Source: Caenorhabditis remanei (taxonomy: Eukaryota; Nematoda; Chromadorea; Rhabditida; Rhabditidae). From it: a stretch of DNA of 64,000 nt. The DNA lies in the NCBI RefSeq assembly GCF_010183535.1, contig NC_071333.1:4772587-4836586 (forward strand), in the 5' to 3' direction. The position numbers were made by a program, and so were the translations under genes. This document shows positions 43,720 through 54,290 of the stretch, one piece after another (within the stretch, counting starts at the first letter, position 1; every line of letters begins with the position of its first letter). The notes under the pieces were generated by a model, which ran no database searches, was not told the DNA's origin, and was given only the letters and a program-made list of their open reading frames with translations.

Positions 43720-44600
43720 GCAGTGTACCGACATCTCCCGGGCTCCGCCGCTCGCTATGTTTTGTGTGGGAAATGGGCGGGGCGTGGGAGACCGGTTCAA
43801 TTACCCACGCTTAAGGTGAACTTTTTTTATATCGAAAGCAAAAACTATGAAAGTATATATATACATATACATACAGTAGCGAGCATAAGTATACCTCCAA
43901 CAACTGTAACTTACTAAAATAAAGTTTATGTTTTGTTTTTCATTTGAAATTCAACTTTTAGTTGCGAGTTGTCACTGTTTTATAATCAAAAAACACGAAA
44001 AATTGGCAAAAAGTTTGAAGCCAGAGTTTTTTGAGTGAAAAAATTCGAAAAAAAAGTTTTCTCAAAATTAATATTTTTGAATATAAAATTGTTGATAAAC
44101 ATATTACGCATTTTTTTCCACAGTTTTTAACTAATTTGAACCATTTTTCGATGAGTTATGACGACTTAGCCGAGCATATTTGTTTGGACTTCTGGAGCTG
44201 TAGCACGATGATCAAGATTCACAGAAACATTCTAACATCATATTTTGTTTTTATGAACGTTACTCAACATTTTGAACTCAAAAACTCATAGGGTCCAGCT
44301 CAAAAATAAAAAGTTTTTTTCCGGACTTTCGAATCAAGATCTGGAATCAAAAAAATCAACCGATCACTACAAACAAAAAACTTATGACAGTTTTACTGGA
44401 TATTTCAGCTATCTTTGAAAAAAACATTTATAAAAAACGGACTTGTTTTAGCTGAGATACATTTGAAAGTATGGAGGTATACTCACTTATGCTCGCTACT
44501 GTATATTCAGAACCGTTTTGACGCGTAGAAAAAGAATATGCAATTGGTTTAAATATATTCTTTGCTCTAAAAAGGCTATGTACGTTTGTATAATGATATA
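43720..44600 (-). repeat. Dispersed repeat, inverted copy split by a MITE
   Basis: 43,725-43,873 pairs with 36,830-36,960 in opposite orientation (GCGGGGCGTGGGAGACCGG; CAATTACCCACG; GAAAGTATATATATA), and 44,504-44,600 continues the same match (TTCAGAACCGTTTTGACGCG; AAAGAATATG). The element 43,874-44,501 sits exactly between the two halves, so it inserted into a pre-existing copy. Confidence 0.7.
43872..44503. mobile_element. TA-flanked inverted-repeat element
   Basis: 43,874-44,501 (628 bp) starts CAGTAGCGAGCATAAGTATA and ends with the inverse around CTTATGCTCGCTACTG, flanked by TA. The inverted ends match for about 28 bp with a two-base gap (actCActtatg). The interior has an 86-codon frame (44,031-44,291) with no similarity to transposases that I can see. 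The end sequence is typical of Tc1/mariner-like elements of Caenorhabditis. Confidence 0.8.
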
Positions 44601-45240
44601 AACAGGAGATGATAGGATCAACGAAAATGATCAAGTCGATTATTGGAGTGGGGTCCATTTATGTACAAACGCATGAGAAGTCAATCCATGCAAGGATGGA
44701 AACATGAAATAAAAGGAAGACTTGAGAACATTGTAATTTATGGGACCAAGTGGATGCTAGTCGCAAAATATCAACAAAATGAGCGGAACTTGGTCATGAA
44801 AAAACTTAACTAATAGAACCTAAACGAACCCTCTAGTTATCATTCTTTGAATTTAGCAATACATTTGATTTTATTTTATTTGAGGCGTCTCTATTTTGCG
44901 ATAAGCTCATTTGTGTGACAGAGCCATTACCGCTCACGCACAGGGTTTACAATTTGTTTCATAAAAGAACATTTCAGAATTAGTTCGCGTAAAATGCAAA
45001 AAAAGTTGAATTGCCAAAAAATAGATACAGCTAACAAATAACTAATTTTTCATTGTAGTATGTTTTTCTTAGAAAATTTTGTTTTCCTTTTTTCAGATTT
45101 TTTATTTTTTCAAACATAGTCCATTAACGTATTTCTCTAAATGGCTTTTTCATAAAATTTGTGAGCTACGCACACATGTACAACAGAGCACAAATATAAA
45201 TCATTTGCTGTTCGTTGCTATGCCCGGGGTTGTCTAATGC
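44601..45240. other. Non-coding interval
   Basis: Includes a further fragment of the dispersed repeat near 44,690-44,735 (AACATGAAATAAAAGGAAGA). Otherwise AT-rich with no exon pattern. Confidence 0.4.
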
Positions 45241-45255
45241 GTAACAACAACATGT

Positions 45256-45268
45256 GTTGCTTGGGAAC
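45256..45268 (+). promoter_or_regulatory. Possible RFX (DAF-19) X-box, imperfect
   Basis: GTTGCTTGGGAAC, two half-sites with a one-base spacer, resembles the RFX consensus GTNRCC-(0-3 N)-RGYAAC with two mismatches. It lies 109 bp before the ATG of the small candidate gene at 45,377, a typical distance for Caenorhabditis ciliary genes. Weak on its own. Confidence 0.3.
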
Positions 45269-45376
45269 AAGTCGAGTGTCTGTCAGCTCGACCTTCTTTT
45301 TCTTTTTTTTCATTCCATTTTCTAATTTTTAATATTCTAACGGAATAAAATTTTTCGATTGAATTGAGGATTGGTC

Positions 45377-45679
45377 ATGAATAAAGTCCACGCTATCGAG
45401 CCTGATATTATTTATTACACGTAAGTTTCTTCAACTAATTCTTTTGAAAGTGTTCTTTATCAATAGATTGGAGTTTTTTCAGTAAATCCAGAAAAATTAT
45501 TAAAGTGTTCTAGCGATCTTCCAACCGGAGAAATTGTTCAACACCCTCTTGTCGAACGAGGAATTTTCAGTCAAGCAATCTGGTGTTTGTTCTCAGTATT
45601 TTCTTGTTTGACTCACATCTGCCGCGTCAGTTGCAACTGTGAAGAAACTGATGATGAGTTTTCTGAATTTGTTGTTTGA
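45377..45679 (+). CDS. Possible small two-exon gene
   Basis: Exon 1 (45,377-45,420, MNKVHAIEPDIIYYT) has a good GTAAGT donor. After a 62-bp intron ending TTTTTTCAG, exon 2 (from 45,483) reads LPTGEIVQHPLVERGIF, then AIWCLFSVFSCLTHICRVSC and EETDDEFSEFVV to TGA 45,677-45,679; AATAAA follows near 45,709. The two exons do not share phase: one base is missing or extra at the junction, so the join is not proven. A hydrophobic, cysteine-rich segment suggests a membrane-anchored or palmitoylated short protein. No family is recognised. Confidence 0.35.
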
Positions 45680-45744
45680 ATGTTTGATTTTGCCTCTTTT
45701 CAACACTGAATAAAATGTGGAATACGAAGATTTTTGAAACTAAT

Positions 45745-46105
45745 AAAACATATATACATATATATTCAAAACTGTCTTGACGCGTTGAGAAAGAATATGT
45801 AAACAATTCAAATGTGTGCCTTTTTGTTGAAAAGTTATAAAGGTGTTTCTGCTGAGAAAACCAGCAAACTTTGAAAATTCATAACTTGGTGGAAGTTCCG
45901 ATTTTTTCAAAATTGTTTTCAATTTTAGTTTATGAAGGGTCTTAAAAATGAAGAAATCACATTTCTTCTTTCCATCAGTTGTTTTTTTACATTATTTTTC
46001 ATATAAAAATTTAAAGCTTCATTGTTTTTTAATTCAAAAAAGATGAAAGATCAAACATATTTTCAACGAATAAAGTGATTATTGGTGACATTGGTCTCGC
46101 CGCAA
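45745..46105 (-). repeat. Dispersed repeat, inverted copy
   Basis: Reverse complement of 36,500-36,850, with shared GACGCGTTGAGAAAGAATATG, CATAACTTGGTGGAAGTTC and TCGTTGAAAATATGTTTGATC-type sequence. Unlike the copies at 370-860 and 35,995-36,410 it carries no collagen sequence. Confidence 0.65.
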
Positions 46106-47064
46106 TTAGCTTAAAGGCGCAGAGGAAAACGAAGAAGGGAAATGGCTACTTTGGACACCTTTTCCGCGCGGATTTTCCGCGGAAAAGTTAATTTGGACGC
46201 AGCATAAAAGATCTAAAAATTTGGAGGGCTGTGAAGCATTATTTGAAATAATGTAAAAAACAAGAAATGCATTCACAAATTGCAAGAATATTTTTTAATG
46301 TAAATATGTATTTTACGAAATCAAATAGACTTTAACACAGGGAACAGTGGGGACGGGAGTTTCTTTTAAGTAGCATTAAAAAAGAGTAAACATTTGCTGA
46401 TGAAAATTCTAGAGAGGAGGAGGGAAGTTTGGTCCCGTGACAGTCACATTGGCTTGAAAAAAAGATAGAGTTAAGGATGAAATCATTTGGTTGCTACCGT
46501 GGGAAGTTCCGTCCGGTAGCAACCAAATGACACAAATAATCAGAGAAACGATTTATGAAAGCTTACCTAAAAGAACATGAATCGTGACTAGGGAATTTCA
46601 TCAAAAAAGTAGAAAAAATAGCTCCGAAGGAGCATGAAAGCGTGATTCAAACCAGTAATGGTCCGAAGCGAGCGGATTTGCAAAATTAGAGGTGACTTAC
46701 AAACTAAGAACATTGATCATGACTAGGGAATATATCGAACAACGTAAGAGAAGATCAGTTACCGGATTGGGGCAAGCAAGTAAAAACTACAGAAAAAAAT
46801 AAGTTTAAGAATCTGGATGAATACACAACAAATTGGATAGGATATTAAGTCAACAGTTGGAGCGAAAGATGCCTATTAATTGATGCGCACGTAGATAAAT
46901 AATGTCGAGATGGAGAGCCTTACAAGTCGTTGTCTCGGGCAAGTTTTTGAAGCGCGTGTTCACGTTGGTGTTGGTAGTCCGTTACCAATTGGCTGAACAA
47001 AACCTGAAAATTTGAGTTTCATCAAGTAAATCTCTGAACACACACCTCGTTGGCACTCTATCTG
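46106..47064. other. Non-coding interval with a perfect hairpin
   Basis: Contains the 17-bp perfect inverted repeat TCATTTGGTTGCTACCG (46,483-46,499) and CGGTAGCAACCAAATGA (46,514-46,530) with a 14-base loop. The rest is purine-rich with no exon pattern. CGCGCGGATTTTCCGCGG near 46,168 is a small GC-rich dyad. Confidence 0.5.
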
Positions 47065-48689
47065 TCATTCCGTGATCTTTTGATCAGTTTTGTGGTCACT
47101 TCTCTGACGCTCGAATTCATCGAGACTGGCGGAACATTTTTGCACTTGCCGACTACTTCGTCTGACACGTGCCTGCAACTCGGATGGCGTTTTTCCGGTG
47201 CTGCATCGATGGAGTAACACCCAAGGAGTAACAATCAACAGCTGCAGTTTGCTTTTGGCGACAAATGATTTCCGGTGCCATGTATCCAGGAGTTCCACAG
47301 TAGGTGGCGTCTCTGAAATTCAGAACTTAAAAAACGGAATTGAACGATTTAATACCTTTTGTCGGTGGATATTCCGAAATCCGATATTTTTACAAGTCCA
47401 CCGTAATTGTACAGCATGTTGTGGGGTTTCAAGTCCCTATGAAGAATGCCCCGTCTGTGGATGTATGTAAGACCACACGCAACACATTCAGTTATCCAAG
47501 CCATTTCATCAACCGAAAGCAACATCGCCTTTTTTTCTCCAAAACATCTTGCACGGATTCTTTCATCCTCTCAAACACGAAGAAAACGGAAATTTTTGAC
47601 TTGAACGCCGCGTACATTGGGACAATGTTTTTGTGGGTCATCTCTCTTTGGATGAGCAGTTCACGTTCGGCCACGAACTTTTCCGTGTACAAACTGCATC
47701 TGTTCGTCATCACCTAATAAAAACACAATTATTATTTTTCCTACGGATTTTTTTACCTTCAACGCAAACGGTTTTCCTGAATTTTTGGATGTTGCTTTGA
47801 AGACGGACCCGAATGTGCCAGATCCAAGAATGTCTCCGATTATAAAGTTTTCCTCGCTCAGATGACTATCAAAAACATTGATACCGTCTGTTTTCTTCGC
47901 GTTGGTTTCCCATCGGACCCTGAACTGTTCCTGCTCTTTATATTCTGCATCATCAGCCAATCTTTTTTTCTGCATCCGGATGGCTTGCTTTATTCGGCCT
48001 GTGTGTTGCGCGAAGTCTGGGACACTGAAAAAAATACATGAATGTTTTGGCAATGTGTTCGAAACTTACTTAAATTCTGCTGATTGGACAACAATCCCAG
48101 ACTTGCATCCTGTTGCAAAGATTTTGTTGTCCAAAACGTCCACACAGTGATGACCGGATTCCTCATTTGTTCCATATTTGTGAAAAAATCTTGTCTTGTG
48201 ATTAGGCAGATCTGTTATATTTGTGATCACAGCCTGCAAATTTCTTTCTATGTTTTGTTAACTTTCACATGTGATATCTGGGCATATCCATGAACTGCAA
48301 ATCTTTCCTCAGGTTTGTCACCTTCGAGAAAACCCACAAACCATTCTTTCGAATTATACTCCTAGCTATAAGAACATTTTGCTAATTTTATGTTGTTTTT
48401 TGACTGTTCTTACCATTTTCTAGGTCTGCCCTGGTCACTCCACGTGTACAACGAGTTTACCCCGTTTACGGTGGAAACGCAGTACATATGATGTTTTTCC
48501 ACAGTGGCCTTGATGAGTCAGTTTTCCAAGATCGAAATGTTTCACCTCATAATTCTGCCATGATCCTCTCACGTCATATAATCTCCAAACCCCGTCTTTT
48601 CCGGCAATGACAATTTCATAATGATTGGATCGATAGTTTGCAGCAGTGACTTCTCCGGTGGTCTGAAATAGATATGAAACTTTCAAGAA

Positions 48690-49740
48690 ACTGTAAAATC
48701 AGATGAATAACACGTTTTTGTGCTCATTTGATTAGTTTTGCGAACAAAATATCAACCACAAAAGTTTTTTTACATCAATTTTTTCATCAATTTTTTTTCA
48801 TTGCTTAGATGTGATAATAGAAAAAGTTTTTTTAATTTGTGTAATTTTTAAAAGACTGACTCTAACCCAAAATTGCAATATTTTCCAACCGTTAAAAAAA
48901 AATTTAACGAAAAAACTCTTTTTTTTGTCTGTTTACAGTAGAAAGACAAAAATTGTACATTATTCTTGTGCGAAAACAATGAAGAGGGGGATTTAGCGGT
49001 ATATTTAAGAGAGAATTTTTTTTTGGGTTGTTTTAAAAATTTTCTATCATTTCTTGAGAAAACGTTTTGTGGCAACCCTTATAAAAACGGATTAGATAAA
49101 ATTCTAATAGTAGCTCAAAACTTATTTTTCGGACAAAAACATATTCTCCCAGTTTCAACTCTTTTCTCACAGTTTTGAAGAAGTTATGAGTGTTTGAAGC
49201 TTATTTTTGTGATTTTTAGAAAAATTTTAGTATGAAGGAAAGTCAACAGAACGACACGATAGTTTTCAGAAAGTCAACAACACATCATCAAAATACAAAG
49301 TATTGATCATTTTCTCAAAAAGTAAATGTCCGATAAGACCCCTTACCTCTTATCTCACAGACCTTTTTTCACTACTGAAAAAACATTCAAATTAGAATTT
49401 TTCTTGTAAATGACGCGCTGCCACCAATTTTTTTGCACAAGAGTGATGTACATTTTTTATACGTTCTACCCTAAATGGGAAAAAAGAGTTACGTTAAACT
49501 TTTTTAGAACGGTTCGAAAATTTTGAAAATTTGAGTTGGAGTCAGTTTTATAGTTTTGTTACAATTTTTATTCCTATTTTGAAATCCCTAGAATTTGGCT
49601 ACATTTATGTTATAATCCATTTTTTCAATATTAAATTTAGACAATGAAAACATTGATTTTCTCCGGAAAACTCATCGAATGAACAAAAAAATCTGGAGGA
49701 GTCAAAGTACATTTTTTCTAGAACCACAGAAGTTGTAATT
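48690..49740. repeat. Intronic repeat related to the fold-back element at 50.2-51.5 kb
   Basis: Segments 48,810-49,010 and 49,180-49,360 resemble, in the same orientation, 50,375-50,580 and 51,160-51,320 (AGAAGTTATGAG-TTTGAAG; ATCAAAATACAAAGTATT). It fills an intron of the kinase locus, so related insertions occupy two of its introns. Confidence 0.5.
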
Positions 49741-50169
49741 TTTATTTTTCACGCACCTTAAATTTTGACACTACACATCGATTGTTGGCGTCGTAGATGG
49801 CGGCAAAACATTCAGACGATTTGGAGTCATTCGAGCAGATGAGAAGTTTATTTTCTTTCCGCGAAAAATCCGAGCCTGTGATTCTGGCTATTCCGTCCAG
49901 AATTTTCTGTGTGTCTGCTCGTGAACTCTCGACATCAATTGTGAATAACATCGGTTCTTTCCCAATCATGTGAACATCTGGAAACGTCAGTTTTTCTGTC
50001 TGCATTTTGTCTTTTTGTTACAAATGCTCCGTTTGAATACTCTGAACGTATTCCTTCCTTAAGGTTACTCGACTCACATGGAATTTACTTCGACTGCCCC
50101 CCATCCCCCCCCCCTAAAGTACCGATTTCTTTGCTTATTTCATGAGTATTGCAAATAAAAGATAAACCA

Positions 50170-51480
50170 CGAAAACTTTTTCCTTGACGTGACCTGGTTT
50201 TTGAAAAATTGAGATTTTTCAAAAAAAAAATCGAAATTGATTTTCATCGATTTTCATCATTGTCGAGGTAAAGCATTTAAGTTAAGGGATTAAAACTTAA
50301 ATGGAACAAGTTTTAAGAGCTTTCGGAATAAGAATGAAAATTGTGAAAAAAAACTTGTTTAAAGTGTGAAATTTTAAAAACTTACTCCAATTCAAAATTG
50401 AAAAATTTTCAAACCCTTTAAAAAAATTGTAACGAAATAGCTTATTTTTTGCACGTTTAAAATAAAAATAGTACACGTAGTACAGTATTAAAGTAGTACA
50501 TTATTTGAAGAAGTTCGGAGGTAGCGGTTAATTTAATTAAAAATTCGGAGGTAGCGGTTAATTTGAGAAAGAAATTTCAATTTGAAAGTTTTTTTCAATA
50601 GTGAAAAAAAAATTATAAGAGAAGAGAGTCTAACACGTCATTTTGAGTGAAAAAGTTGAGGTTTTGTGTTTTGATTATGTTTTGTAACGTACGTACCTAG
50701 TACTTATCGTGCCGTTCTGCGGACTTTCCTTGTCACAAAATTTTTTCAAATATCATTAATTTTCAATATTTTGAAACTTTAAACACTCATAACTTCTTCA
50801 AAACTAAAAGAGGAATGTTGAATCATAGAGAACTTTCTTTCAAACGAGTTTTTGTTCAAAAAATAACTAATTTCGAGTTTTCAGAAATAAATCACGATTT
50901 TTCATAAAGGGGGACAATATGAAAAAAGAAATGAGAAAAAAAACATCTAAAAACAACCCAGAACTGTTTTTTGTTGCTCCAAAATATTAATTATCCTTTA
51001 AAAACAGTCTTGGGTTGTTTTTGGAAAAAACTTCCTTTTTTTCATTTTCCCTTTTATGAAAACCGAAAAAATTCTAACAATTGTCCGAAACTAGTTTTTG
51101 AAACAAAAATAAACTTTAAACATGTTTTCCAAATTTCAATGCTTTTCTCACAGTTTTTCAGAAGTTATGAGTATTTGAAGTTTCAAAATATTGAAAATTA
51201 ATGATTTTTGAAGAACTTTTGTGAAAAGGAAAGTCGACAGGACGGCACGATAACTTTTAAAAAATCAACAATACATTATCAAAATACAAAGTATTAATCA
51301 TTTTTTCTCACAAAAATTGTCCTGTTTCCTTTTTATTCTGAAAGCCCTTGAAATTCGCTACATTTTTGTTCAATTCTTTTTTCAAATTCTACATCTCGAC
51401 AATGAAAAAAATTGATAAAACAATTTTTTTTTAATTTCAGTTTTTCAAAAAGCAGGTCACGTCACAGGAAAACCCCTTGT
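50170..51480. mobile_element. Fold-back element in the first kinase intron
   Basis: Near-palindrome with centre about 50,990. GACGTGACCTGGTTTTTGAA (50,192) is answered by TTTTTCAAAAAGCAGGTCACGTC-type sequence near 51,440-51,465. CACTCATAACTTCTTCAAAA (50,792) is answered by AGTTTTTCAGAAGTTATGAG-type sequence near 51,155. CAACCCAGAACTGTTTTT near 50,958 pairs with AAAACAGTCTTGGGTTG near 51,001. The arms are diverged. No coding capacity, no clear target duplication. Confidence 0.6.
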
Positions 51481-51879
51481 AGATCATATTTTCTTTGCAA
51501 ATCTCATTGAATGAGCAAAAAATATCGAAACTTTAAGGGGCAATAAAAGCAGATTCCATGTAAGACTTTTTTAATGAAAGTAAAGCAATTTAATTTTATG
51601 AAATATTTTTCAAACTTACTCTTTCCGTCTGTATACACGTGATCAACGGATTCGGCTTTGTGATTTTCCAACATTGTCGAAAATTCCGTTGAAAACAAAG
51701 TGAGTGAATCCGTTGTCACAGCGGCGACAACCTTGTCATCGACGAGAGCAATGTCTAGTGGAGTACATTCTATACGATTCGTCATTTTGGCAATACCTAA
51801 AATTTGTAAAATGTATTCCAGAAACGTAATCTTAGACACGTACAAACTGAGAAAACAGTCGAGAAAAGAAACGGGAAAA

Positions 51880-53663
51880 GAGAAAGTTGAAGAGTTTAAA
51901 AAATTATGATGATCAATTTGAAAGTTCAAAGTGAGAAACACGAAAAATTTATAAACTAGCAACTCCGAATTGACAATAAAGAAGAGTGTGTAAAGGAGAA
52001 AGGCAAAGTTAAACAGTGAGAGGAGTGGAACAATCGATCAACGAACGCGCACGCGCAGACGCGCACACACGGGCGCACACGCACACCCACGAGAGAAATG
52101 GATTCGGGTGTGTCCCGACAGGGTGGTAGAAAGCTCAAAATATCAACCTAATACTACTGACTTGGTGTTTCTTGACTACACTCTCGAGAGCGACAGGCTC
52201 GCGCGTAAAGTGTGATGGTCTACATAGATGGCTCTCACGCAACGAAAGAGAGTTTGATCCGGCCATGTTGGGAATTTTTTTCGTTTTTTGTTTTGATCAG
52301 AACATAGGCTGCCAGTGTAAGAAATTTGTAAATAACTTCGTTTTTTTGTCGAGATTTTGTAGAACGAAAGGGTCAAATGGGTATCTGCACCAGTATTTTT
52401 ACACTGTTAACACCGTTACGATTCTACAAACAATCAGCAATTGATGACAGTTTATAATTAGACTTTCGGGCTCAATTGGCAAAGAATGGTCCCAACCGCA
52501 AAGAACGGTGCCAAAAAATAAACGAACGGTCCCAAAGAATTACATGGTCCCAACCGCAAAGAATGATCCCAAAATTTTGGGTGACCCAAATTTCCGAATT
52601 GAATGGTCCCTATCGCAAAGAATGGTCCCAACCGCAAAAAATGGTCCCAAAATTTTGGGTGACACGAATTTCAGAATTGAATGGTCCCTACCGCAAAGAA
52701 TGGTCCCTACCGCAAAGAATGGTCCCTCGAAATTGATACGAAAAACTTTTCGCCATTCTCTTAGGCTTAGGTTTCTTAGAAATTGAGAAAAAATTGACAA
52801 ATACAATTAATAACCGATTTTTTTAATTTTAAATAAAGAAGAGTGTGTAAAGGAGAAAGGCAAAGTGAAACAGAAGAGAAAGTTGAAGAGTTTAAAAAAT
52901 TATGATGATCAATTTGAAAGTTCAAAGTGAGAAACACGAAAAATTTATAAACTAGCAACTCCGAATTGACAATAAAGAAGAGTGTGTAAAGGAGAAAGGC
53001 AAAGTGAAACAGTGAGAGGAGTGGAAAGAGTGAGAGGAGTGGAAGAATCGATCCGCGAACGCGCGCACACGCAGACCACACACGCGGACGCACGCGCGCG
53101 CACTGACTTAAAAAAATCGAGGTCAACTAATAATTTAATAAAATCGAAGGCAACCTTGCGCTGTTTTTTTTCCGGAAAACGCGTCAACATCCTTTAGACG
53201 CATTTTTGGTGAGAGAAAAGAAAAAAGAAAAAAGAGCAATCTTTACCTTTGTTTAACGTGTCGCGTAAAAGACAAAAGACAAAGCGTTGATGGATTCGGG
53301 TGTGTCCCGACAGGGTGGTAGAAAACTCAAAATATCAACCTAATACTACTGACTTGGTGTTTCTTGACTGCACTCTCGAGAGCGACAGGCTCGCGCGTAA
53401 AGTGTAATGGTCTACATAGATGGCTCTCACGCAACGAAAGAGAGTTCGATCCGGCCATGTCGGGAATTTTTTTCGTTTTTTGTTTTGATCAGAACATAGG
53501 CTGCCAGTGTAAGAAATTTGTAAATAACTTCGTTTTTTGTCGAGATTTTGTAGAAATAAAGGGGCAAATGGGTATCTGCACCAGTCTTTTTGCACTGTTA
53601 ACACCGTTACGATTCTACAAACACCCAGTCAGCAATTGATGACAGTTTATAATTAGACTTTCG
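51880..53663 (+). repeat. Tandem duplication of a ~0.6-0.8 kb unit
   Basis: Unit 1 is 51,880-52,468 and unit 2 is 52,876-53,663, nearly identical over most of their length (GGATTCGGGTGTGTCCCGAC; CACTCTCGAGAGCGACAGG; CCGGCCATGT-GGGAATTTT). Unit 2 carries about 190 extra bp (53,105-53,290). Each has an alternating purine-pyrimidine tract (about 52,043-52,090 and 53,054-53,102, CGCGCACACACG-like) able in principle to adopt Z-DNA. The region lies just 5' of the kinase locus on its minus strand and may include its promoter. 53,664-54,290 holds no gene. Confidence 0.75.
52480..52735 (+). repeat. Minisatellite with ACCGCAAAGAATGGTCCC units
   Basis: About ten imperfect copies of a 17-19-bp unit (GAATGGTCCCAACCGCAAA and variants CTACCGCAAA, CTATCGCAAA) are interspersed with a longer higher-order unit AAAATTTTGGGTGAC-CAATTTC. 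Located between the two units of the tandem duplication. Frames through it are open on both strands simply because the unit lacks stops; they are not genes. Confidence 0.8.
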
Positions 53664-54290
53664 TTGGCAGCTTCTTGGGAGAGGGAGGCGGCATTGCCAC
53701 CGATCAGTCACAAACTTTAAAAAATGTTTTGAGTGAATTATACTTTCAATATGTGAATAGGAATTATAATGTCCTAACAAGGGTATTTACTTTTCGTTGA
53801 GAATTTTTTTACAAATTAGCACGCCGATAATTTCGAATCTAATCGTCTGAATGAAAATAGTTAAAAATGCAAAACTCCCGCTATGCGTTCTACAGCCTCA
53901 ATTTGCTCGTTTTTTCAGTGACAACTTGACTTTTTCAGATAATCAATTGTTTGAGAAGTCAACTATAATCTTTTTTATGGTTTTCATAAAGGGGACCACA
54001 AGAGATTTTGTCCAAAAACCAAAAAATGTTTTTTGAAAAAGTTTAAAATTGGTTTTTTTTAAATAGAACTAGCCGTAAAACTAATCTTTAAAAGCTCAGA
54101 AGATGACAAAAACCGTTACTTCTATAAAAAAAACAATTTCAAACTTTTTCAAAAAAACATATTTTTTTTGTCTCTTATGTCTCTTATCTTGTCTTTCTTC
54201 ATTGTCGATTAACTATCGTTTTGAACATTCTTCAGTTTTCTCGCTCACAACCAAAACAATGGACAATTATTTTTGATAAGAATTAAGTTC

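Larger units (their letters stand above)
47065..51785 (-). pseudogene. Protein kinase with propeller-like N-terminal region, frame-broken
   Basis: Minus-strand exons, in order: 51,785-51,620; about 50,010-49,757; 48,662-48,414; about 48,360-48,270; about 48,234-48,073; about 48,025-47,757; about 47,713-47,356; 47,312-47,065. The N-terminal part has WD/propeller-like strands (IAGKDGVWRLYDVRG; IFATGCKSGIVVQSAEF). The kinase domain has the glycine loop GSGTFGSVF, PFALK, the catalytic loop [11 protein letters not shown] and GYMAPE. A TTTTAG acceptor precedes the first ATG. The frame steps near 48,515, at the exon junction near 48,361, within an A7 run near 47,530, and near 47,228, so no continuous product exists as written. 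The motifs themselves are intact, which is unusual for an old pseudogene; assembly error is a serious alternative. Kinase subfamily not assignable. Confidence 0.6.

Noticed and set aside
52476..52806. Overlapping frames of 86-92 codons on both strands
   Set aside because: They only reflect the stop-free minisatellite unit.
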